Source: Pseudomonadota bacterium | Lineage (GTDB): Bacteria; Pseudomonadota; Gammaproteobacteria; Burkholderiales; Methylophilaceae | Length of the DNA: 41,013 bases | Reading direction: 5' to 3' | Assembly (NCBI GenBank): GCA_027621535.1 | Contig: JAQCBB010000008.1 | Span: forward strand, 1-41,013 | Part shown: positions 17,465 to 29,024 of the stretch, one piece after another | How the letters are laid out: each line of letters starts with the position of its first letter | Position numbering within the stretch: position 1 is the stretch's first letter | Notes under the pieces: model-generated | Seen by the model: only the letters and a program-made list of their open reading frames with translations | Told to the model about the DNA's origin: nothing | Database searches by the model: none | Made by a program: the position numbers and the translations under genes

Positions 17465-19003
17465 ATGTCAAAAAAAAATACAATCACTTTATTAATTTTG
17501 GATGGATTTGGTCATTCCACAGATATTGAGCATAATGCAATTGCACAAGCACATACTCCAAATTTAGATCTTTTAAAAAGCGATTATCCCCATAATTTAA
17601 TTAATGCCTCTGAAGATCATGTAGGTCTTCCTAAAGGTCAAATGGGTAACTCAGAAGTTGGGCATATTAATATTGGAGCTGGGCGAATCGTCTTTCAAGA
17701 TATACAAAAGATTAATAACGCTATTCAAAATAAAGAACTTGATAAACACACCCTTTTAATTGAGGGCTTCAATCAGCTCAAACAAACAAAAGGTAGGCTT
17801 CATTTTTTTGGGCTTCTCTCTGACGGTGGTGTTCATAGTCACTATGATCATTTTGAAGCTCTTTTGTTTATTGCAAAAAAACAAGGGGTTTCTGAAACTT
17901 TTGTACATGCTTTTCTGGATGGTCGGGATACGCCTCCAAAAAGTGCAGAAAAATACATTGGTAATCTTGAGCAATGGTTTAAAAAAAATCAGCATGGAAA
18001 ACTAGGTTCAATATCAGGCCGATTCTATGCAATGGATCGAGATAATCGTTGGGATCGTATTGAAAAAGTATATAAAATGCTCATTGAAGGACAGGCTAAT
18101 TTTTCATCACCCAGCAGTCTAGAAGCTCTCAATGATGCCTATGTCCGAAATGAATTAGATGAATTTGTATCTCCAACCCTTATTCATCAAGAATCTGTAG
18201 TTCAAGAGGGTGATATGATTGTCTTTTTAAATTTTCGATCAGATCGTGGCCGAGAATTAACTCGAGCAATCATGGAAAAAAACTTTAACGAGTTTAATAG
18301 AGATAAGGCCTTAAAAAATCTAAATTATTTAACGATGACTTGCTATGATCAGTCATTTAAAAATGTCAAAGTCCTATTTCCTCCAATTCAATTAAAAAAT
18401 ACACTTGGTTCTTACCTTGCTGAGAAAGGATTTACTCAGCTTCGAATCGCTGAAACTGAGAAATATCCACATGTCACTTTTTTCTTTAATGGAGGACAAG
18501 AAAAAGAATTCCCCAATGAAGATAGAATTCTCATCCCATCACCCGATGTCAATACATATGATTTAAAACCTGAAATGAGTGTTTATGAGGTGTCGGACAA
18601 ACTATGTGCATCGATTAATTCTGCAAAATACGATGTCATTATATGTAATTTTGCAAATGGGGATATGGTTGGACATTCAGGAAATTTGAATGCTGCAAAA
18701 ATGGCGGTAGAAGCAATGGATCTTTGTATTGGAAAAATTATTGAATCAACACAAAAGATCAATGGTTCGTTGATTATTACCGCTGACCATGGGAATGCAG
18801 AGCTAATGATGGATGTTAAAAATAATCAAGCCCATACCCAACACACAACCAATTTGGTTCCATTTATTGTAATGAATTCAAATGCCAAAAAAGTAGTGGA
18901 TGGAGGAAAGCTATCAGATATTGCTCCCACAATACTATCACTATTAAATTGTGAAGTACCTAAAGAAATGACAGGGAAAAATTTAATACAGTTCAAAACA
19001 TGA
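17465..19003 (+). CDS. gpmI: 2,3-bisphosphoglycerate-independent phosphoglycerate mutase
   Basis: GpmI interconverts 3- and 2-phosphoglycerate in glycolysis and gluconeogenesis, using two metal ions and a phosphoserine. The 512-aa length matches E. coli (514 aa). Seen are the metal-ligand start LLILDGFGHS, the phosphorylated serine in MGNSEVGHINIGAGR, HAFLDGRDTPP, GRFYAMDRDNRWDR, NFANGDMVGHSG and TADHGNAE. The stop overlaps the envC start by ATGA. Alkaline-phosphatase fold metal ligands all appear intact. Confidence 0.98.
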   Translation: MSKKNTITLLILDGFGHSTDIEHNAIAQAHTPNLDLLKSDYPHNLINASEDHVGLPKGQMGNSEVGHINIGAGRIVFQDIQKINNAIQNKELDKHTLLIEGFNQLKQTKGRLHFFGLLSDGGVHSHYDHFEALLFIAKKQGVSETFVHAFLDGRDTPPKSAEKYIGNLEQWFKKNQHGKLGSISGRFYAMDRDNRWDRIEKVYKMLIEGQANFSSPSSLEALNDAYVRNELDEFVSPTLIHQESVVQEGDMIVFLNFRSDRGRELTRAIMEKNFNEFNRDKALKNLNYLTMTCYDQSFKNVKVLFPPIQLKNTLGSYLAEKGFTQLRIAETEKYPHVTFFFNGGQEKEFPNEDRILIPSPDVNTYDLKPEMSVYEVSDKLCASINSAKYDVIICNFANGDMVGHSGNLNAAKMAVEAMDLCIGKIIESTQKINGSLIITADHGNAELMMDVKNNQAHTQHTTNLVPFIVMNSNAKKVVDGGKLSDIAPTILSLLNCEVPKEMTGKNLIQFKT

Positions 19004-20187
19004 AGTTAAATCATTTTATTTTTTTATTTTTTTATATGGTCTTTTCATACGCTTATGCCGATGATGATGAAAGCTCTAAAGATCTTGATAGCGTCAAAAA
19101 TCAAATTAAAACTATTGATAAAGAAATTAAAGAAAATAAGGCAAAAAAAGCCGACATCAGCAAAGAATTAAAAGTTCAAGAGCAAAAGATAAGTGAAACT
19201 CAGAAAGAAATTTATAGCATAAATAAAAAATCCAAACAGAATCTAGCTAAATTAAAAAAGCTAAATGATGATCAATCCAAATTAATAGAGGATATTGATA
19301 ACAAAAAATCATACTTATCAAATTTTCTTAAAGATTTCCATAAGCGTGGCGAGTCAAGCTACCTCCAGTCAATTATTAAAGGGGAAAACCCAAGCAATAT
19401 CATGCGTGATCAAAAATTGCAGTCATACTATACTTCAGCACAAATCGACCTCATTAAAGATCTTGAGGATAAAAATAATAAATTAATTGAAACCAAGCAA
19501 ATTATTAAAAAAACTATCAATAAAATTGAAAATTTAAAAAAAGATAAAGGTAAGGTAAAAGAACAACTCGAAGATGAAAAAAAACAAAAAAAACAATTAT
19601 TGGTAATCGTTGATAATGAAATAAAAAATAAAGAGCAAATCAAGCAAAAACTCATTGAAGATGAAAAAAAATTAAAATCAATTATCGATGAGCTTTTAAA
19701 AAAGGCTGCAAAAGAAGCCAAAGATCAAATACGCTTAAAAGAAACAAAAAAAACAAAATCAAATGAAACGGTTATCCCATTTGAGGGCGGAGATTTTAAA
19801 AAATTAAAAGGAAAGCTTCCTTATCCTGTAAAAGGCAATATTAAATATCAATTTGATACGAAGAGAAAAGATACCGGAATTAAGTGGAAGGGTATTTTTA
19901 TAACAGCAAAAGAAGGTGAGGAAGTAATCGCAGTTGCTAATGGAAAAGTTGCTTATGCTGACTGGCTTCGGGGTTTTGGGAATCTTATTATTATTGATCA
20001 TGGACAAGGTTATATGAGTTTATATGGCTACAACGAATCGATCTTACTCAATGTGAATGATGAGGTGAGAGCTGGAGAAGTAATTGCAACTGTAGGGAAT
20101 ACTGGTGGACTTGGGATTGATGGCCTATATTATGAATTAAGAGAGGATAGCAAGCCCTTTGATCCGATTTCTTGGAGTAAAAAATAA
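19000..20187 (+). CDS. envC: EnvC-like murein hydrolase activator (degenerate LytM/M23 protein)
   Basis: EnvC-type proteins activate cell-wall amidases at the division site. The 395-aa product has a signal peptide (cleavage near AYA-DD), a long coiled coil (about 25-250, dense in Lys/Glu) and a C-terminal LytM domain (about 273-395). The zinc ligands are lost: the usual YGH is LYGYN (Tyr344) and the usual LHFE is LYYE (Tyr377), as in E. coli EnvC, so it should be non-catalytic and regulatory. It is coupled to gpmI by an ATGA overlap. The C-terminal protease gene ctpA, a common next neighbour in betaproteobacteria, is absent. Confidence 0.92.
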   Translation: MKLNHFIFLFFYMVFSYAYADDDESSKDLDSVKNQIKTIDKEIKENKAKKADISKELKVQEQKISETQKEIYSINKKSKQNLAKLKKLNDDQSKLIEDIDNKKSYLSNFLKDFHKRGESSYLQSIIKGENPSNIMRDQKLQSYYTSAQIDLIKDLEDKNNKLIETKQIIKKTINKIENLKKDKGKVKEQLEDEKKQKKQLLVIVDNEIKNKEQIKQKLIEDEKKLKSIIDELLKKAAKEAKDQIRLKETKKTKSNETVIPFEGGDFKKLKGKLPYPVKGNIKYQFDTKRKDTGIKWKGIFITAKEGEEVIAVANGKVAYADWLRGFGNLIIIDHGQGYMSLYGYNESILLNVNDEVRAGEVIATVGNTGGLGIDGLYYELREDSKPFDPISWSKK

Positions 20188-20188
20188 A

Positions 20189-20611
20189 TTAATCACCTAT
20201 GGCATGAATCGCAATTGTTCGGTGATGGGAATTTAAGCGATGTTCATACATAAAAATTCCTTGCCACTGACCAATTTGTAATTGTCCTTGAAAAATTGGC
20301 ATAGATAAATGGGTTTGGGTCAAAGCGCTTCGAATATGCGCAGGCATATCGTCGGGACCCTCGGTGGTATGAATTAATTCTTCAGATCCATCAGGGATCA
20401 AATTTGAAAAGAATGTCTCCATATCAATTAGAACATCGGAATCATAATTTTCATTGATCAGTAAACTTGCCGAAGTATGTTTAATATATAAGGTTACCAA
20501 ACCGTTCTTAATACCAGCTTTTTGAATGAATGCTTTAACATCAGAGGTAAGATCGTAAAAACCCCTTCCCTTTAAAGAGGTTAATTTAATTTCATTAAAT
20601 TGCTGTTTCAT
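20189..20611 (-). CDS. yjbQ: YjbQ family protein (UPF0047, possible thiamine phosphate synthase activity)
   Basis: This small conserved family has reported weak thiamine-phosphate synthase activity in E. coli; its real substrate is unsettled. The 140-aa product contains the typical [16 protein letters not shown], the FFSNLIP segment, [15 protein letters not shown] and QGIFMYEHR near the C-terminus, with conserved histidines that likely bind metal. Its start lies 17 bases inside the end of clpB, so it should share the clpB transcript. It is tail-to-tail with envC, with one base between the stops. Confidence 0.93.
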   Translation of the reverse strand: MKQQFNEIKLTSLKGRGFYDLTSDVKAFIQKAGIKNGLVTLYIKHTSASLLINENYDSDVLIDMETFFSNLIPDGSEELIHTTEGPDDMPAHIRSALTQTHLSMPIFQGQLQIGQWQGIFMYEHRLNSHHRTIAIHAIGD

Positions 20612-23192
20612 GAATTTTATTAAAAATAAATTTTCCTTTATTGAAGTCGATCTCTAGATTATCTTTATCTGCAAATTTTCCAGATAGAATTTCTGTTGAA
20701 AGACTATTTTCAATTTCATTTTGAATTGTTCGTTTCAATGGACGGGCGCCATATACCGGATCAAATCCAGCTTTACCAATTTCATTAATCGCTGCTTCAG
20801 TTACTTTAGCATTTATCCCCAATTTTTGAAGTCTATTTAATAAATCATTTAATTGTATTTTTGTAATTAATTTTAAATGATCTTCACCAAGACTATGGAA
20901 TACCACAACATCATCGATTCGATTAATAAACTCCGGTTTAAAGAAGTTTTTCACTTCTCCCAAAACTGCAATTTTAGTTACCTGATAATTATCTTGGCTC
21001 ATTTTTTGAATCAAATCTGAACCTAAATTTGAGGTCATAATGATCACAGTATTTTTAAAATCAACTGTTTTTCCTTTTCCATCTGTTAATCGACCCTCAT
21101 CTAAAACTTGTAACAAAATATTAAAAACATCTGGGTGGGCTTTTTCAATCTCATCTAACAAGATAACACTATAGGGTTTACGCCTCACTACCTCAGTCAG
21201 ATAACCCCCCTCTTCATAGCCAACATATCCAGGGGGTGCCCCAATTAACCTAGCCACAGAATGTTTCTCCATGTATTCTGACATGTCAATTCTTATAAGA
21301 CGATCTTCACTGTCAAATAAAAAATTAGCCAGAGTTTTTGAAAGTTCAGTCTTTCCGACGCCTGTTGGACCTAAAAATAAAAAAGATCCATAAGGCTTAC
21401 CTGAATCATTTAATCCGGATCTTGATCTTCGAATCGCATTTGAAACTGCCTTAATGGCTTCATCTTGTCCCACTACTCTTTGGTGCAGAACTTCTTCCAT
21501 CTGAAGGAGTTTATCTTTTTCGCCTTGCATCATTTTTGCAACAGGAATTCCAGTTGCGCGAGAGACAACTTCGGCAATCTCATCTGCGCCCACTTCAGTT
21601 CTTAACATCCTAGTATTTTTATCAATACTAATTTCTTTTTCCGAGGCTTGTTTAAGCTGCCTCTCTAGCTCAGGTATTTCTCCATACTGTATTTCCGAGA
21701 CTTTCTGCCAATTGCCTTTGCGCTTCTCCTCTTCCATGGTTATTTTTATTTTTTCTAATTGTTCTTTGATTTGTTTAATCCCATAAAGGGTTGCTTTTTC
21801 AGATTTCCATATTTCTTCCATATTTGAGAAATCTTTTTCCAGTTTATTGATCTCATTTTCAATATTTTTCAATCTTTCAAGAGAGGCTTCATCTTTATCT
21901 TTTCGCACAGCTTCTCTCTCAATCTTCAATTGAATAAGTCGGCGTTCTAATTTATCAAGCTGTTCAGGTTTTGAATCAATTTCCATCTTAATTCTTGAGG
22001 CTGCCTCATCAATTAAATCAATGGCTTTATCTGGAAGAAAACGGTCTGTTATGTAACGATTTGATAATTCAGCTGCGGCCACAATTGCAGGATCTGTAAT
22101 CTCGACATTATGATGAAGCTCGTATTTCTCTTGGAGGCCTCTTAATATAGCTATAGTAGATTCAACATCGGGTTCATCGACCAAAACTTTTTGGAATCGT
22201 CTTTCTAAAGCTGCATCTTTTTCAACATAAAGACGGTACTCGTTTAATGTTGTTGCCCCAACACAGTGAAGCTCTCCTCTTGCTAATGCTGGTTTAAGCA
22301 TATTTCCAGCATCCATAGCTCCTTCTGTTTTACCGGCTCCAACCATGGTGTGAATTTCATCGATAAATAGGATAATATTGCCTTCATTTTTGCTAATTTC
22401 CTTTAAAACAGACTTAAGCCGCTCTTCAAAATCACCTCGATATTTTGCTCCTGCCAATAATGCAGCCATATCAAGTGATAACACTTGTTTGTTTTTTAAA
22501 GTGTCTGGAACTTCTTCATTAATAATTCTCTGAGCCAAACCCTCAACAATTGCAGTCTTACCGACACCTGGCTCACCAATTAAAACAGGATTATTTTTTG
22601 TTCTTCGTTGTAATACCTGAATTGTGCGCCTAATTTCATCATCACGACCTATTACGGGATCTAATTTCCCCTCTTTAGCCATCTGTGTTAAGTCAATTGT
22701 ATATTTTGCCAAGGATTGACGATGACTTTCAGTATCTGGTGAATTTATATTCTCATTTTTTCTCGTATTCATTAAAATATCTTCTAATTTTTTAAAATCT
22801 AAGCCTGAATTAACCAGGATTTCTTTTACACCACTTTTATCATGCTCCAGTGCCAATAAAAATAAATCAGAGGATATGAATTTATCACCTAGCTGATTAG
22901 CCTTTTTTTCAACCCAATTAAATAAGCTATTTAGGTTTCTTGATATAACTGGTTCATTTGATGAATTAGAAATCTTGGGAATTTTTTCCATAGCCTCATC
23001 AAGGGCTCTAAATCCAAGATCCCTCATTCCGGATAATATAAGGTATTTACTGATCTCATCTTCATCTAGCGATAAGAGGGCTTTTAATAAATGGACTGGC
23101 TCAATTTGTCCATGGTCAGATATATTTGCAAGCGATTGTGCTTCTGCGAGTGCTTGTTGAAATTTTGTAGTTAATTTTTCAAATCTCATCAT
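20595..23192 (-). CDS. clpB: ATP-dependent disaggregase ClpB
   Basis: ClpB is a hexameric AAA+ machine that, with DnaK, rescues aggregated proteins after heat stress. The 865-aa length fits. Order: N-domain (1-145), NBD1 with Walker A GEPGVGKT (206-213) and Walker [10 protein letters not shown], the coiled-coil middle domain (about 405-530), NBD2 with Walker A GPTGVGKT (608-615) and Walker [29 protein letters not shown] is the NBD2 pore loop region. Two adjacent ATGs (23192, 23189) are possible; AAGGA lies 5 and 8 bases before them. A sigma32-like promoter precedes it. Confidence 0.98.
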   Translation of the reverse strand: MMRFEKLTTKFQQALAEAQSLANISDHGQIEPVHLLKALLSLDEDEISKYLILSGMRDLGFRALDEAMEKIPKISNSSNEPVISRNLNSLFNWVEKKANQLGDKFISSDLFLLALEHDKSGVKEILVNSGLDFKKLEDILMNTRKNENINSPDTESHRQSLAKYTIDLTQMAKEGKLDPVIGRDDEIRRTIQVLQRRTKNNPVLIGEPGVGKTAIVEGLAQRIINEEVPDTLKNKQVLSLDMAALLAGAKYRGDFEERLKSVLKEISKNEGNIILFIDEIHTMVGAGKTEGAMDAGNMLKPALARGELHCVGATTLNEYRLYVEKDAALERRFQKVLVDEPDVESTIAILRGLQEKYELHHNVEITDPAIVAAAELSNRYITDRFLPDKAIDLIDEAASRIKMEIDSKPEQLDKLERRLIQLKIEREAVRKDKDEASLERLKNIENEINKLEKDFSNMEEIWKSEKATLYGIKQIKEQLEKIKITMEEEKRKGNWQKVSEIQYGEIPELERQLKQASEKEISIDKNTRMLRTEVGADEIAEVVSRATGIPVAKMMQGEKDKLLQMEEVLHQRVVGQDEAIKAVSNAIRRSRSGLNDSGKPYGSFLFLGPTGVGKTELSKTLANFLFDSEDRLIRIDMSEYMEKHSVARLIGAPPGYVGYEEGGYLTEVVRRKPYSVILLDEIEKAHPDVFNILLQVLDEGRLTDGKGKTVDFKNTVIIMTSNLGSDLIQKMSQDNYQVTKIAVLGEVKNFFKPEFINRIDDVVVFHSLGEDHLKLITKIQLNDLLNRLQKLGINAKVTEAAINEIGKAGFDPVYGARPLKRTIQNEIENSLSTEILSGKFADKDNLEIDFNKGKFIFNKIHETAI

Positions 23193-23224
23193 TTATGTCC
23201 TTATTAAAAATCCCTATGAAGTTA

Positions 23225-23251
23225 ATATGGTGATGAAAAATAAAATTTCAA
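23225..23251 (-). promoter_or_regulatory. Heat-shock (sigma32-like) promoter of clpB
   Basis: On the minus strand, TTGAAA (23246-23251) is followed after 13 bases by CACCATAT (23225-23232), about 33 bases before clpB. This fits the RpoH consensus (CTTGAAA, 13-15 bases, CCCCATnT) with a single mismatch in the -10. It is the only such arrangement I noticed in the window, and it is placed before the gene most expected to be under heat-shock control. The rest of 23193-23334 is AT-rich with nothing else recognised. Confidence 0.72.
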
Positions 23252-23334
23252 ATTTAAAAGTAAACTATTAATAATATATTGAATAGAATAAAGAGCCTAT
23301 TTTATTTTGTCTTTTATAATCTAATGAAAATTAC

Positions 23335-23790
23335 TCATTTGATTTGTTTCTTCAGTATGCCAACAAAATAGATAACCGCACCTATTGATATTGCGGTATC
23401 GGCAACATTAAAGGCTGGCCAATAATAATTATTTATGTGTAAATAAATAAAATCTGTAACATGTCCAATTAAAAAACGATCAAAAAGATTTCCAATGGCG
23501 CCACTCATTATGAGAATTAAAGAGAACCATCCATATGTATTATTTTGATTACCTTGGTAAAGATAAATGAGATAAATGAGAATCAAAATACTTAGGACAA
23601 TGAAGAAAATATTTTGCCAACCTGAAGCGTCATGTAAAAAACTAAACGCTGCGCCAGTATTTTGAAAATGAACAATTTTTAGAAAAAAACTGACATCAAT
23701 TTGATCTTGCTGACTTAAATTTTTAATTATCCAGAATTTAGAAGCTTGATCCAAAAGAACAATACAAAAGCCCAAAATCAACTTATGCAT
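23335..23790 (-). CDS. lspA: Lipoprotein signal peptidase LspA
   Basis: LspA is the inner-membrane aspartic protease that cleaves the signal peptide of lipidated prolipoproteins (LptE here is a likely client). From the ATG at 23790 it has 151 aa; a TTG eight codons earlier is less likely because AAGAG precedes the ATG and an 8-base overlap with ileS results. Four membrane segments are visible. Motifs: [17 protein letters not shown], the catalytic Asp in GAIGNLFDR and the second in [10 protein letters not shown]. It ends the murJ-ribF-ileS-lspA operon. Confidence 0.96.
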   Translation of the reverse strand: MHKLILGFCIVLLDQASKFWIIKNLSQQDQIDVSFFLKIVHFQNTGAAFSFLHDASGWQNIFFIVLSILILIYLIYLYQGNQNNTYGWFSLILIMSGAIGNLFDRFLIGHVTDFIYLHINNYYWPAFNVADTAISIGAVIYFVGILKKQIK

Positions 23791-26551
23791 AAACTCTTTT
23801 TTCACCAATTCCAAATAAATTACTTACACAACGATCACAAATAGTTGAGTGTTCAGCATTAGAACCTACAGACGACTCATAATGCCAACAGCGATCACAT
23901 TTTAATAACGCTATTTTAGCGACCTCAACTTTTAGATCGCCTTCAATATTTAATAGATTAAACTTTGATACGATAAAAATAAAATGTAATTCATCCTCAA
24001 AAGGTTTAAGAATCTTAAATAAGTCATTGTTGCAGGATAAAGAAATTGAACACTCTAAAGAGGATCCGATCGACCTTTTTTCTCTTTCACCCTCAATCAT
24101 TTTATTAATGATGGGTCGAATATCTTCTATAGTTTCCCAGAGCAAAGCATCTTGTTTATCAATCTGAATTTGTGGTATTTCATACCATTCTTCTTTAAAA
24201 ATATTAAAGTTTCCAGTTAGATTTTGCCAAAGCTCCTCAGCAGTAAAGCTTAAAATTGGAGCAATCATTCGGGTTAAAGCATGAGCTATATGGTAAAGCG
24301 CTGTTTGTGCGGAACGTCTTTCAACTGAATCCTCTGGCATTGTGTACAAACGATCTTTAATAATATCAAGATAAAATCCTCCCAAATCGTCTGCGCAAAA
24401 GGAAACTAATTTTTTAGCTAAGTGATGAAAATCAAAACTCTGATATTGATGCACAATCTGTTCCTGTAATAATTTTGTTTTATAAAGTACATAAGCATCA
24501 AGAGATAATAAATCTGTCGATTTAACCATCATAGAATTTGCATCAAAGTCAGAAATGTTAGCAGATAAAAATCTTAAAGTATTTCTGAGTCTGCGGTAAC
24601 CATCAGCTGATCTTTTGATGATCTCGTCTGAAATACTTAGTTCACCAGAATAATCCGTCATGGCCACCCAAAATCTTAAGATATCCGCTCCGTATTGATC
24701 CATGATTTTTTGAGGGGCAATCACATTCCCTTTTGATTTACTCATTTTTTTACCTTGGCCATCAACAACAAAACCATGGGTTAATAAAGCCTTATATGGA
24801 GCATGTCCGGATATTGCAGCTGCTGTTAATAAGCTTGACTGAAACCAACCCCTGTGTTGATCTGAACCTTCCAAATATAGATCTGCCGGGTAATTCAAGT
24901 CATTGTCATTTTTTAAAACAGATTGATGTGTTGTTCCAGAGTCGAACCAAACGTCTAAAGTATCAGTTATTTTTTTATATAATTCCGCTTCATCTTCAAG
25001 CCATTCTTTGGCATCTAATTCAAACCAGGCATCAATTCCTTCTCGTTCAATTAAATTTGCTGCCTTTTCAAACCACTCTAATGTTTTTGGATGAGGTTCA
25101 TCCGTCTCAACATGAATAAATATAGGAATAGGTACTCCCCAATTTCTTTGTCGGGAAATACACCAATCTGGTCTATTTTTCATCATCCCCTCAAGCCTAG
25201 CTTTTCCCCAAGTAGGAATAAATTGAGTTTTATTTATTTCTTGTTGGGCTATTTCTCTTAATGTTTTTTTGTTGTATGTTTGATTCATTCCAATAAACCA
25301 TTGTTGTGTGGCTCTAAAAATAATTGGTGATTTATGTCGCCAACAATGGGGGTAACTATGTACAAATGATTTTTGATGAATTAATAATTGATTTTCATCA
25401 ATCAAGTTAATAATTTCTTGGTTTGCTTTCCATATATTTTTGTCTGCAAAAATAGCAACCGTGCTTTTAAAAATACCTTGCTCGTTAACTGGATTTTCAA
25501 CAGGCAAATTATATTTTAGGCCCACAAGATAATCATCTAAACCATGAGCCGGTGCAGTGTGAACAAGCCCTGTTCCATCCAATGTGGTAACGTGTTCTCC
25601 AAGAATCACTGGAACCCGCTTATCAGTATACAAAGGATGTTCAAATTCCAATAATTCGAGAAGGTAGCCTTTAACCTGCGCTTTAAGTTTTAAATCCTTT
25701 TCGATACGTTGGCAAAAGTTAGCATGAAGATCTTCAGCAATAATTAAAAGCTTATCCTTATCTTCATATAAACCATAAGTTAACTTAGGGTTGATTGATA
25801 TTGCCTCATTAGCCGGAAGTGTCCAAGGGGTAGTTGTCCAGATTACCGCATAAATTGATTTACTAACAGAATCTAATTGGAATACATCGTATAGTTTTTT
25901 TTGATCAATTCCTTTAAAAGCAACGTCAATAGCCACTGAAGTTTTATTTTCATAATCTACTTCAGCCTCGGCAAGCGCAGATCCGCAGTCTAAACACCAA
26001 TGCACTGGTTTATTACCCTGGTATAACAATCCATTTTTATATATAGCTCCTAAGGCGCGAACAATATTAGCTTCCATTTCCGATTTCAGGGTTAAATAAG
26101 GATTTTCCCAATCCCCTAAAACACCTAATCGGATGAAGTCTTTTTTTTGATTTAAGACTTGAAGATTTGCGTAATCTCTACATAGTTGTCGAAATTTTTT
26201 CGATTCAATATTTTTTCCGTGCTCTTTTTCAATCGCCAACTCAATTGGTAATCCATGACAATCCCAACCAGGAACATAAGGGGCATCAAATCCACTCAAA
26301 CCTTTGGATTTAATAATAAAATCTTTGAGAATTTTATTAACAGCATGACCAATGTGAATATTGCCATTTGCATAAGGAGGACCATCATGAAGTATATATT
26401 TTGGTTTTCCTTTTTTAGCTTCTCTTATTTGATGGTAGTAATTTTTTTTACTCCAAGACTGTACCCAATCAGGTTCACGTTGTGCTAAATTTCCTCGCAT
26501 CGGAAAATCAGTATCAGGTAAATTTAATTTGTATTTTTTTTCGTCACTCAT
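23783..26551 (-). CDS. ileS: Isoleucine--tRNA ligase
   Basis: IleRS charges tRNA-Ile and edits valine. The 922-aa protein has the HIGH box (66-69, in [10 protein letters not shown]), the editing domain ([23 protein letters not shown]), the KMSKS loop (602-606) and a C-terminal zinc finger with Cys885, Cys888, Cys905 and Cys908. That architecture is the bacterial type 1 form. The start shares ATGA with ribF and the stop overlaps lspA by 8 bases. Confidence 0.98.
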   Translation of the reverse strand: MSDEKKYKLNLPDTDFPMRGNLAQREPDWVQSWSKKNYYHQIREAKKGKPKYILHDGPPYANGNIHIGHAVNKILKDFIIKSKGLSGFDAPYVPGWDCHGLPIELAIEKEHGKNIESKKFRQLCRDYANLQVLNQKKDFIRLGVLGDWENPYLTLKSEMEANIVRALGAIYKNGLLYQGNKPVHWCLDCGSALAEAEVDYENKTSVAIDVAFKGIDQKKLYDVFQLDSVSKSIYAVIWTTTPWTLPANEAISINPKLTYGLYEDKDKLLIIAEDLHANFCQRIEKDLKLKAQVKGYLLELLEFEHPLYTDKRVPVILGEHVTTLDGTGLVHTAPAHGLDDYLVGLKYNLPVENPVNEQGIFKSTVAIFADKNIWKANQEIINLIDENQLLIHQKSFVHSYPHCWRHKSPIIFRATQQWFIGMNQTYNKKTLREIAQQEINKTQFIPTWGKARLEGMMKNRPDWCISRQRNWGVPIPIFIHVETDEPHPKTLEWFEKAANLIEREGIDAWFELDAKEWLEDEAELYKKITDTLDVWFDSGTTHQSVLKNDNDLNYPADLYLEGSDQHRGWFQSSLLTAAAISGHAPYKALLTHGFVVDGQGKKMSKSKGNVIAPQKIMDQYGADILRFWVAMTDYSGELSISDEIIKRSADGYRRLRNTLRFLSANISDFDANSMMVKSTDLLSLDAYVLYKTKLLQEQIVHQYQSFDFHHLAKKLVSFCADDLGGFYLDIIKDRLYTMPEDSVERRSAQTALYHIAHALTRMIAPILSFTAEELWQNLTGNFNIFKEEWYEIPQIQIDKQDALLWETIEDIRPIINKMIEGEREKRSIGSSLECSISLSCNNDLFKILKPFEDELHFIFIVSKFNLLNIEGDLKVEVAKIALLKCDRCWHYESSVGSNAEHSTICDRCVSNLFGIGEKRVYA

Positions 26552-27438
26552 AAATTAAAAAAAAGTTTCACATCTTTAATATCAGTTGAAATTTGCTGGG
26601 ATAAAACCTCAGCATTATTAAATTTTTTTTCATCGCGTATTTTTTTATAGAAAGTCACATGAACATGCTTATCATAAATTTCTTTACTGAAACTTAACAG
26701 GTGAACTTCTAAAACTAATTTTTTTATTCCACCAAAAGTTGGCCTCACACCTAAATTAGCAATCCCAAAGAAACTATCCAATTTTACAGCAAACACACCT
26801 GATAATGGTGGGCTTTTATGAAACATATGTATGTTAGCTGTTGCATAACCTAATGTTCTTCCCCTCTTTTCACCATGAATGACTCGCCCTGAAATCATGT
26901 AAGGTCTCCCTAATAAAGCCTCAACCCTTGCAAAATTTGATTCTTTTAAAGCATCCCTAACTAGGGAGCTAGAGATTCGTTCTTTTTCTAAAAATATGGT
27001 TCCAGGTTGTGTTACTTTAATACCAGAAGCTTTAAGCTCATCCAGTCCTGCCTCTCTCATATTTCCATAGCGAAAATCACTTCCAACAACAAGGTCTATT
27101 GCTTTGACTTTTATTTTAAGAATATCAATAAACTCTGAAGCCGTAAGTTTAGAAAATTTTTTATTAAATTTAATTACATAAACTCTGTCAATTCGATGCG
27201 CTTGAAAAAATTCTAGTTTCTCGCGAAGACTAATCACTCTTTGTGGTGCTTTTTCTGGAGAAAAAAATTCTTTTGGGTGCGGTTCAAAAGTAATTAGGGC
27301 AGATTCAACTTGAAGAGATCTTGATTCTGAAATGACATGGTTTATTAATGTTTGATGACCTAAATGAATTCCATCATAATTTCCAATGGTCAACACGCAC
27401 TCTTTCAGTGACTTTTCAAAATAACGAAATACTTTCAT
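26548..27438 (-). CDS. ribF: Bifunctional riboflavin kinase / FAD synthetase RibF
   Basis: RibF converts riboflavin to FMN and then FAD. The 296-aa protein has the N-terminal adenylyltransferase module with [11 protein letters not shown] (19-29), [18 protein letters not shown] and ISSSLVR, and the C-terminal kinase module starting [20 protein letters not shown], where the usual G-x-P-T-A-N reads G-Y-A-T-A-N. It shares ATGA overlaps with both murJ and ileS. Confidence 0.97.
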   Translation of the reverse strand: MKVFRYFEKSLKECVLTIGNYDGIHLGHQTLINHVISESRSLQVESALITFEPHPKEFFSPEKAPQRVISLREKLEFFQAHRIDRVYVIKFNKKFSKLTASEFIDILKIKVKAIDLVVGSDFRYGNMREAGLDELKASGIKVTQPGTIFLEKERISSSLVRDALKESNFARVEALLGRPYMISGRVIHGEKRGRTLGYATANIHMFHKSPPLSGVFAVKLDSFFGIANLGVRPTFGGIKKLVLEVHLLSFSKEIYDKHVHVTFYKKIRDEKKFNNAEVLSQQISTDIKDVKLFFNL

Positions 27439-28976
27439 AGTTGATTTCTTTGAAAATGTCTTGGTCTAACGCCCAGGAATAACAATACAGCCAAGTAAAT
27501 CATTGTGCCAAGTAGGACTAAAATACCTAAAGAATACAGCCGTTTAAAAAAGCCTGAATTTAGCCAATACTCAAAATTTGGATTCAAAAAAAACAAAGTA
27601 AATCCCATAATGATTGCCGCAGTAATTACTTTTAATAAAAATATTATTAAATCATTTTGCACCTGATAAATTTTAAGTTGTTTGAGAGCCCAAAAAAGCA
27701 TTAATGCATTAAAACTTGCTCCAACGCTTATTGATAAAGCCAGGCCGACGTGTTGAAAGCGAGGTATTAAAATTAAATTCATTAATTGGGTCACAAATAA
27801 GGTCATTACTGCAATTCTTACTGGTGTTTTAATATTTTTCTGAGAATAAAAAATAGGAGCGAATACTTTAATCATGATTAATCCAATCAATCCAAAGCTA
27901 TAAGCCATTAAGGCCTTGTGTGTCATAATTAAATCAAAATAATTAAATTTTCCGTATAAAAAAAGTGTTGCCAAAAGTGGAATAGATAACACAGCAATTC
28001 CTATGGCTGATGGAATTGACAAAAAGATACCCAGACGCATGCTCCAATTTAAGAGCTCGGTAAATTCTTTATTTTTTTTACTGGCAAATGATAGTGATAA
28101 AGCTGGAAGAAAAATAGTGCTTAAAGCTACGCCTAAAACACCTGCAGGAAACTCCATCAAGCGATCTGCGTAATAAAGCCAAGAAACACTCCCTTTTTCC
28201 AAGAAAGATGCGAATATTGTATTAATTAATAACGATATCTGCGTTATTGAAACTCCAATGATAGCTGGCCCCATTAATTTAAGGACCTGCCAAACGCCAC
28301 GGTCTTTTAAATCTAAATCAAATTTTGGATTCCACCCCAGCTGCCTGATAAATGGATATTGAAATATTAATTGAACCAAACCTCCAAAAAAAACTGCCCA
28401 AGCTAAAACGGTTACTGGCTCATCAAACAAATCTTGGAAATATAGTGCTGCAATAATAAAGCTGAGATTAAGAAATACAGGTGAAAATGCAGGAGCTGCA
28501 AATTTACCAAATGTATTTAATATTCCTCCAAACATAGCCACAAGGGATATAAATAAAATATACGGAAAAGTAATTTTTAAAAGATTTGAAGCTAAATTAA
28601 ATTGATATGACTCATATTCAAATCCCGGGGCACTGATATAAATTAACCACGGAGATATAAAAATTCCAAGGATTGTGATACCTAATAAAATTAAACTTAA
28701 CAATGTCACAATTTTATTTAAAAATTGATGAAACTCTTCTTTGGCTTTATTCTTATAGTCTGAAACGGTAGGAATAAATGCTTGAGTAAAGGCACCTTCT
28801 GCTGTAATTCTTCTAAGCATATTGGGGAGTTTAAATGCTACAAAAAAGGCATCTGTGGCAATACTTACCCCAAAGAATCTAGCGATAATGGTATCTCTTA
28901 CAAAACCAAGCACTCTTGAAATAATCGTAAGCCCACTAAAGTTGAATAAATTTTGAATAATTTTTGTATTTTTCAT
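27435..28976 (-). CDS. murJ: Lipid II flippase MurJ
   Basis: MurJ flips the peptidoglycan precursor lipid II across the inner membrane. The 513-aa product is strongly hydrophobic with about 14 membrane segments. Its N-terminus contains SRVLGFVRDTIIARFFG and the region FFVAFKLPNMLRRITAEGAF, both diagnostic for MurJ within the MATE/MOP superfamily. It is the first gene of the operon that continues to ribF by an ATGA overlap, and is divergent from rpsT. The shared gap holds a short inverted repeat (28995-29008). Confidence 0.97.
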   Translation of the reverse strand: MKNTKIIQNLFNFSGLTIISRVLGFVRDTIIARFFGVSIATDAFFVAFKLPNMLRRITAEGAFTQAFIPTVSDYKNKAKEEFHQFLNKIVTLLSLILLGITILGIFISPWLIYISAPGFEYESYQFNLASNLLKITFPYILFISLVAMFGGILNTFGKFAAPAFSPVFLNLSFIIAALYFQDLFDEPVTVLAWAVFFGGLVQLIFQYPFIRQLGWNPKFDLDLKDRGVWQVLKLMGPAIIGVSITQISLLINTIFASFLEKGSVSWLYYADRLMEFPAGVLGVALSTIFLPALSLSFASKKNKEFTELLNWSMRLGIFLSIPSAIGIAVLSIPLLATLFLYGKFNYFDLIMTHKALMAYSFGLIGLIMIKVFAPIFYSQKNIKTPVRIAVMTLFVTQLMNLILIPRFQHVGLALSISVGASFNALMLFWALKQLKIYQVQNDLIIFLLKVITAAIIMGFTLFFLNPNFEYWLNSGFFKRLYSLGILVLLGTMIYLAVLLFLGVRPRHFQRNQL

Positions 28977-29024
28977 AGCTTCAACAGATATTATCTCAGA
29001 TCACTGAGTTTATTTATTTAAAAC

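Noticed and set aside
24733-25119. 128-codon open frame on the plus strand opposite ileS
   Set aside because: Antisense shadow of the ileS catalytic region (KMSKS loop side); no family resemblance.
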